Source: Massospora cicadina
Taxonomy: Eukaryota; Entomophthoromycota; Entomophthoromycetes; Entomophthorales; Entomophthoraceae
Length of the DNA: 64,000 nt
NCBI GenBank assembly: GCA_022478985.1
Contig: JAKSZP010009274.1
Span: forward strand, 124,001-188,000
Direction: 5' to 3'
The notes beneath the pieces were generated by a model, which worked only from the letters and a program-made list of their open reading frames with translations, did no database searches and had not been told where the DNA came from. The translations under genes were made by a program, and so were the position numbers. Numbering within the stretch: the first letter of the stretch is position 1; every line of letters begins with the position of its first letter. This document shows positions 58,055 through 64,000 of this stretch, piece after piece.

Positions 58055-58513
58055 TCATACTTTATAGGATGGCTGGGAGGCCGACAAGGTGACCAACACT
58101 GTCAGCCCCAGGTCGAAGGCAAAATTTAGCTGCTGGGCCAACTCCTGACTCATGAAGTTGCCCACTGCTCCAGTGTCAATCAAGGCCTCAAAGTACACCT
58201 GATGTGCCCTGATAAAAATATTCATTGGTAATAAAAAGTAGGTGTAATACTGTTTATTACAAGATGCAGTCATTTTTTCTGACATTAAAGAGATTGTAAC
58301 TAAATCAGGAGTAAGAGGAGGTTCCTTCATAGGGTCAAAAATGGGAAGAACCAGGGGTTGTATCTCATCCTCTTCATGCTGAACTTCTGTCAAATTGCAC
58401 ACACATGAGCTGGAGCAAAATTGACTTGGGCGCAGGGGCGGCGTTAGGACCTGGAACCAATACAAATAATTCAACGTTGGGGTCAGACCCCAAGGCCATG
58501 TTGGCAAATCCAA
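58055..58513 (-). pseudogene. Aspartic protease region of element D
   Basis: An open frame of 152 residues contains VYFEALIDTGAVGNFMSQELAQQL (DTG intact, about residues 113-115). The N-terminal two thirds have no clear domain. It ends in a stop after SASQPSYKV; the remainder lies in other frames. Confidence 0.75.
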
Positions 58514-58559
58514 GGATGAAGTTACTGTTCTTGGGAGGGGAAGTGTTCTAGATCTGCAT

Positions 58560-59260
58560 TAGCGGAAGTTGCTGCCTTGAAAAATGTGATCCACCGTTTT
58601 CATATGGGTGGACCAAACAACGTGATGGGCAGAGTATGATACAATGCAGTTCTTAAAATTGTTTTGAGTACATCCCAAGGGAGATCAAGCGCTGGGGCTT
58701 GCCCACAGAAGGTTGCAACTAAAGAAACCATGCTAGGGGCTTTGGAAATCATATAAAATAATTGGAACAATCATTTAGAACGTGGTACTGGGGGTTTTTA
58801 AAGCTGCCAACACTACTGTAACAAGTGAAGTGGGGTCACCTACCCAGATAGCAGAACGCAGAAGACCTCACACCCGCCAACAAGCTTCACCTTCGACTTA
58901 ATTTAAAAGGACAACCCCTGCTGAGCATTTATCAGTGAAGTGGCACTGTTTTCTGCAACTGCAGAGCGCATTTGCACCTCGGCAAGGGTGTCAAGGACCT
59001 GATTTAAAACGTCATGGGATGGAACATCCAATTTTCTACTGGAGGGTGAGGTGATGGGAAAGTAGTGGGCAATGGGGTAATGCAACCATGGAGGATTTCC
59101 TATGAAGCTATCTAAGAGATGCTCACAAAATTGGTGATTGACCAAATGAACAACAGAAGGTAGACTACCAACTGCACGTTCATCTGGTAGAGGGAGACCA
59201 CTGCTGCGCCCATCTTGATGAGGAGAGTGGAATTGGCTGGAAACAATGGATGGTCAATTA
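58560..59260 (-). pseudogene. Gag remnant of element D
   Basis: Frame 58903-59145 (VNHQFCEHLLDSFIGNPPWLHYPIAHYFPI) and the tail of 59112-59621 (LIDHPLFPANSTLLIKMGAAVVSLYQMN) cover the Gag N-terminus. The capsid lies in broken frames at 58560-58880. No zinc knuckle was found by eye. Confidence 0.5.
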
Positions 59261-60801
59261 AGTCAGGAAGACGGTCGATAAAGTTTAGACTGGCCTGCCA
59301 GTCAGGATGCAAAAGCACCCAAAAGGCAAGCCAGAATTCCAGGGGCACTGCCGCTTGAATGATTTTATATTGTGGAGGAAGAAAGGTAATGATTGAGTGC
59401 CAACATGCTGTGAGCGTAAAAAGCAACCCAGCAATGAACCAGGCTGCTGTAGCTCTAGGCCTGAAAGGCATGAGCTTAGGGAGGTGAGTGATTGGATTGG
59501 GTAGTTTGGGGCCTCCCATAGGTGAACTTGGTATGAAAATGGCAAGGGGGAAGAGCCTTGCCTTAAGTGGGGACATCTGGGCCCACAAAATACCAAATTC
59601 TGCTGGCTGATGGCCTCCCAATTGTGGAGAGTTCTACAAAATTCTTAGTATGATAGGGCCAATTGACTGCAGTAAAAACCAAAGTTACTAACATTACTGG
59701 GATCACCCAGTCGATCTGAGGCCCGTGTGGTCACATTGGAGATGTCGCAGAGATTCAGCAAGAAAAAGTTTATATTTAACAATAAATTGGAGCATGAGAA
59801 GATTTTAATGGATTTTAAATTAAGAGAATTAACCTTCATTTTCCTCAGTGTGTTATGACTGCTTAAATAGTCAATCTTTTGAGAATAACTTAGGAAAGTG
59901 CAGGATTGGGGCCCTTGAGTTTTGACCTAACCCAGCGAACTTTAAGCAAGGGGTGAGAAAAATGAACTTAATTTAAACTGACTTTGAAAGAATCAGTAGC
60001 AGACTGAGTCAATGTCAGTTTGTCCACAGATGCCAAAATTGTGGTTTTACTGCGGTTTCAATGGTTATCATGATGGCATTTCACCCAATGGGCAATGGGA
60101 ACCTCCCAAGGCTACCTCAAGTAGGGGAGGTCTCAAGAGGTGGGAACGGGTTTGAGGTGCCCAACCCACCCACACTCAGTTGCTTTGGCATCTGTTCATC
60201 CAGGATGGATCCATTGGACAACTCTTTTGATAATTTTGGGGAGGGTTCCAAGCTGGCAGCTCTTTTTGATGATGCCTGATGCCATTGGTGAGTTCCACTG
60301 ATGATTTGACATTATGCACTTTTTTATAGAAGGTACACGCCCGTCAGGCCTTATTCCTGATATTTTGGGGAGGGACTAAACTGGAAACAAAATTTCCTGA
60401 TGACCCAATGCCATCAGCGAGCTTTGCCAAAGATTTGACACTAGACACTATATTAACCAAAAGTATGCGCCTGTTAGGCTTTGTTGCTGACAGTTTGGAG
60501 CTCTTGGGCTTTGATGACAAAGGCTTGTTGCCATCGACTTCATTTAAGCCTTTCATCCCATAAAAATACTGACTTCAGATAGCTTGGCACAAATCCCCTT
60601 AATTTGTAGTATTAATTTATCTGAAGTTAATACTGGGACGGGTGGAGGGGTTCATTAAGGGTAAGCTGTTAACCATCACTCGTCAACCGCATGGGTGAGG
60701 TCGCCCTAGGAGATGAGGGGGCAGCTGACCTTCTCAACCATTTTATGATGGGAACGGGAATGCCACCTGGTCCAAGTGAAGGGGCGCTACCAAGACTTAC
60801 A
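59261..60801 (-). repeat. 5' LTR of chromovirus D
   Basis: 1541 bp; minus-sense opening TGTAAGTCTTGG at 60801, closing near 59261. Includes the conserved block with frame AVPLEFWLAFWVLLHPDWQA at 59285-59352, which stays open into gag. Confidence 0.8.
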
Positions 60802-61140
60802 TTTTTGGTCATAATTGATTCAAAGCCTCATTTTAATTGATCCAGGCCTATCACCACCAATTTTCTAAAAGTAGGGTTGTGTGACAAATCTCAATTTTGG
60901 TCATCCCTCTTTTTTAAATGAGTATCATATTTAATTACTTATCAGATGCTCTCTTAGCTGGCTTAACGGTTTACCACCTCAAGAAGATATTCTGTTTAAT
61001 ATTTATCATTCAGAAATATGTTGCCCTCACTCATGATTGGTTTTACTTAATGATTTTACTAGTCATCACCATGTGTGTTGGGGTTTATATACTCCTTTTC
61101 CTATTAGATATGAGATAGTTATAGACACTCATCACAATAC
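60802..61140 (+). repeat. Possible degenerate A-type LTR end
   Basis: The end at 61105-61133 (GAGATAGTTATAGACACTCATCACA) resembles the A LTR end (GGGAGAGTTATAGACACTCTCCTGACA). The preceding 200 bp are too diverged to align with confidence. Confidence 0.3.
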
Positions 61141-62589
61141 CACGGGTAATATGTATCTAAAAGAGCTGCACAGCCGCATGTCAAAGCCTATCCCTTGATA
61201 TGAGTTAGTTCCATCACTTTTGAGGGCACTGATCTATTTTGAATTTTTTCTTCTCTGCTACATAGGATATCAACAATCTTCCCAATCTGACTTTATTAAG
61301 TTTTGTCATTTTTATTTTACAGCATTTTGAGCATAATGGCGTGCATTGTGGCCAACATGCTCCCAAATAAATGGCTTACCTCTCATTAAATAGAAAGTTT
61401 AGGGCCATTAATCTTAATATTACTAAATTGCTTGCTGGTTCCATAGAAACTATGAGCTTTCTTACTAAACAAACATGGGCTCCCTGTAAGTCCTCATGTG
61501 CCAGCTATCAAGCTGGACAGGGATGTTCATCCCTTTAAAACCAAAAAGGGTAAAACCCCAAGGCCCTGCCCCTCACCCAGATCCTTGACCTAAGGCATAC
61601 CCTGGATGAAATATGGGTAGCCGCAGCCCCTCCTTGCTTTCCACACGCCCTTTCCCCATCTACCCTGTTGAAAACTGGGAATGGTGGCTACTCTTCTTCA
61701 GTAATAAGTACAGATTATTGAAGTCTGGCTTCATTGACAATTGTTCCCAGAGAGATAAATTGCACAGGTTGATTATGTTCACGATTTGCATTTCTTAATA
61801 GATATATATTTGAGCAATAATAGTATGACAACTATTGTCTGTAGTTTAATAAATAAACTAGATGTGGTCCAACGCTAAATTTGGAATAATCCACAAGATA
61901 ATGACTATTTTAACAATCAGGGTCTAATTCCTATTCCAGCTGAACTTATTTAACTCTCAAATTCAGAGGTCACAGCCTTAATTCTCATCACGCTGAATCA
62001 GCGGAGATACACATCAAAGGTCTGCTTCTCTTATAAGAAAATCTGATCATTACTCCTTATACCACAAAATAGTCCACAATTATTGTACTACAACAATAAA
62101 TAACTGAAGATGTCTAGAACTTATTAATGCTACTATAATCTTATCTATCTGCTTTATTAATAAATTTTACTAGAAATTTATAGAGAAAATGCGACGCTCA
62201 ACTCCTTTGTTGGTGCCTCAGCCATGAAACGGCAGCTGTTGCCATTTGATTACTCTACATTATCTCTTCCAGTGATGGTCTTCTCCATCAAGCTAAGGAT
62301 TCTTCCGTCAGACATCCTATAAACCTGAAAATGGAAAGAGTCAGAAAACGTGTCCCTAACGTTTCCACTCAATCACAGCAAACCAACCACATTTGGCTAG
62401 CGACCTGCTTAGGTAAAGGGACTCTTTACCCATTATAGCAGGTTGAAAAAAACTTATTGATTTGCTTGTTGCAGGTGACATCACTTGCCTTGCAACTGCT
62501 GATTAAATTTCCAATTAGTAAATGCTGAAACATTACCAATCATGATTGGTACACATGATAATTAATTAATGATCAACTATCAGATGTCA
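61141..62589. other. AT-rich DNA with unclassified remnants
   Basis: No gene-like frame. 61575-61625 weakly resembles part of the A LTR (CCTTGACCTAAGGCATACCC). The rest is unassigned. Confidence 0.4.
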
Positions 62590-63026
62590 TAATTTCGTTG
62601 AAAACTCTGCCCAACAAGATATTAAGCATTTGCATGAATCAATCCCTAATGTATCCAAACCTTGCAAATTACTCAAAACCCCCAGACATTATAATCCCAA
62701 AATTGGTCAACTGATATCTGATTCATTTGCTAGTGGTACTTATCCCCTGGCGAACCAGCAGATAACCTAGGAAGCTGGTTTGGTGGAAAAAATCTCAACA
62801 ACCCTTCAGCCCAAAATTCGCAAATTCCAAAAATCAACAGGCTTATCTTTAAAAAAGTCAAACAACTTTGTAAGAGACTTTAGATAATTAAGAAACCCTA
62901 CACCACGGTACTCATTTCTTCCCCAACAGTTAGTTTACCCAGAAGCCAACCTGTATAACAATACCATATCTAATAAGTCTAGTTCAGTTAAACGTCAAGA
63001 AAAAGATGGCAAAAACAGGAATTAAA
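62590..63026 (+). pseudogene. Decayed coding stretch of unknown identity
   Basis: A single plus frame of about 145 codons with only two internal stops (62769, 62884) has protein-like composition: SAQQDIKHLHESIPNVSKP, HYNPKIGQLISDSFASGTYP, EAGLVEKISTTLQPKIRKF, NNFVRDFR-LRNPTPRYSF. Basic and Ser/Asn-rich; no domain recognised. It may be part of a retroelement Gag or another mobile element. The AGA-TAA and ACC-TAG stops and AT-rich surroundings suggest a dead sequence. Confidence 0.35.
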
Positions 63027-64000
63027 CATGACACTACCTTTAAAATCCAAAACAAATTTGGACATCCAAAATTTGGGGTACAACTTGAGAATAGCTTGAA
63101 ACGTTAATGATACTATTGAGGCAAAATTGATGTTTGAACCTATGATTTTCAGACTAGAGATTGGAAATCAAATACTACTATTATATATAACTTAGCGGCT
63201 CTCCCCACAACATAAGACCTAGAAACCTTCTAATGGTAGGGTGTTAGCCTATACTTTTGACTAGCTCTTTTTAGCTTTGCTAAAGCTTATTAAACTAAAC
63301 TTTAACTTTAGGTATCTTAATAAGTATAAATGGCATATGAGCAACAATATCTTAAGTAGGCCTTTCTGACTACTCCTCCAGCACTCCCATCCATAGTCTT
63401 TTGAAACCAGCGGTGCCTTGTGGACATTGGCTGCGCTTGTGGGTCTTTGAGTACTCACATAGGAAGCCAGGCCTTTCCTTAGCACGCTAGGTTCTTAAAC
63501 CTCACCTGGTCCTTACAAAGTTTTCTGTCACAAATTTGGAAACCAAATACAAGTTCACTTTCAGACAAAACTATCTTTTATGTTTGCTGCCTTATCAGTA
63601 CTATTCTCAGCAGCAACCTTATGGATAGGTTCTCTGAAAATATTATATGGTGTAGGAATCCAGCTTAGGGATGCTCTCTGGTGCTTACGCCGCTGGATCC
63701 CACGAAAGTTTTTAATAAAATTTAATGAAAATCCACTAATAAAAACTTGGGTTTTTAACATTTTTATTAGGAGCGCAGGGTTTAAATGAAAAGTGATACC
63801 TTCCCAATATTTAACAATTAGTATTTATACTGATTTCAAGGGTTGGAGAGAATTTGGGGATAGGTTTGGAATAGCTTTAATGCTTCCAATTTAAGTAATA
63901 TGGGTTTCAATCCTATCAGATCTTGGGGAAAGTGAGTTAATTATGTTAAAACGGAAGTCAGGGTTTTGGGCAGAATATACCCATCTGACATGGTTTTGAT
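63027..64000. other. AT-rich DNA without recognised features
   Basis: Short frames on both strands (63261-63485, 63580-63789) overlap each other antisense and show no conserved motif or supporting context. Confidence 0.45.

Larger units (their letters stand above)
27176..60801 (-). mobile_element. Chromovirus D, outermost shell of a five-level nest
   Basis: Minus-strand Ty3/gypsy chromovirus. The 3' LTR is split (27176-27404 and 53480-54806) by element A; the 5' LTR is 59261-60801. Internal region 54807-59260 holds Gag remnants, protease, RT, RNase H, integrase and a decayed chromodomain, all minus strand. The rejoined 3' LTR (about 1556 bp) is collinear with the 1541-bp 5' LTR. Flanking pentamers are TTCTT (27171-27175) and TTTTT (60802-60806). 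It contains A, B, C and the LINE and is therefore the oldest insertion of the set. Confidence 0.85.

Noticed and set aside
63580..63789. Membrane-like protein on the plus strand
   Set aside because: It overlaps an equally long antisense frame, has no homology that I recognise and sits in AT-rich spacer.

Overview
This looks like a stretch of transposon-dominated eukaryotic nuclear DNA, most probably fungal. Evidence: Ty3/gypsy retrotransposons with C-terminal chromodomains, an APE-type LINE, a Rep/Pif1 Helitron, tRNA-derived SINEs, and one spliced host gene with introns of about 48 and 60 nt. The unique sequence is very AT-rich (roughly 14.4-21.6 kb and 61-64 kb) and the transposon bodies are richer in GC. 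Many in-frame stops are TGA where a CGA arginine codon is expected, which suggests deamination of methylated CpG. A TE-bloated basidiomycete such as a rust, or a Glomeromycotina fungus, would fit; the species cannot be fixed from the sequence alone.

Layout. 0.5-2.25 kb: minus-strand ORF1-only LINE relative. 3.3-7.35 kb: decayed Helitron (plus) broken by at least three SINEs. 7.9-14.4 kb: junkyard of chromovirus LTRs with two similar 920-bp LTRs in direct orientation and a 1.43-kb solo LTR with a perfect 5-bp target duplication. 14.4-21.2 kb: AT-rich DNA with SINEs, a MITE-like palindrome and the only convincing host gene, a three-exon seven-transmembrane receptor (minus, 18591-19712). 21.64-24.33 kb: internally deleted chromovirus (minus) with two LTRs of about 1.05 kb. 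24.3-27.2 kb: mostly unassignable, with old LTR remnants.

27176-60801 is one five-level nest. Chromovirus D (minus) has its 3' LTR split by chromovirus A (plus, 27405-53484). A carries a 1.9-kb ORF1-only LINE relative in its RNase H region (19-bp target duplication) and is split near its integrase C-terminus by gypsy B (plus, 33878-52084). The 3' LTR of B is split by gypsy C (plus, 40228-51889), and the 3' LTR of C is split by a LINE of about 5.3 kb (minus, 46581-51853, 16-bp target duplication). Reading the sequence outside-in gives the relative ages. 60.8-64 kb holds further remnants and an unidentified decayed coding stretch.

The most unusual items are: a collagen-like Gly-X-Y domain (18 triplets, five 27-bp repeats) between predicted coiled coils in the Gag region of gypsy C; ORF1-only LINE derivatives with an RNA-binding zinc knuckle but no reverse transcriptase; a SINE family whose 3' end resembles the 3' end of the resident LINE; and an ungapped, stop-free 23-codon block near the 3' end of divergent chromovirus LTRs that runs toward gag. 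No protein-coding element in the window looks fully intact apart from the receptor gene.
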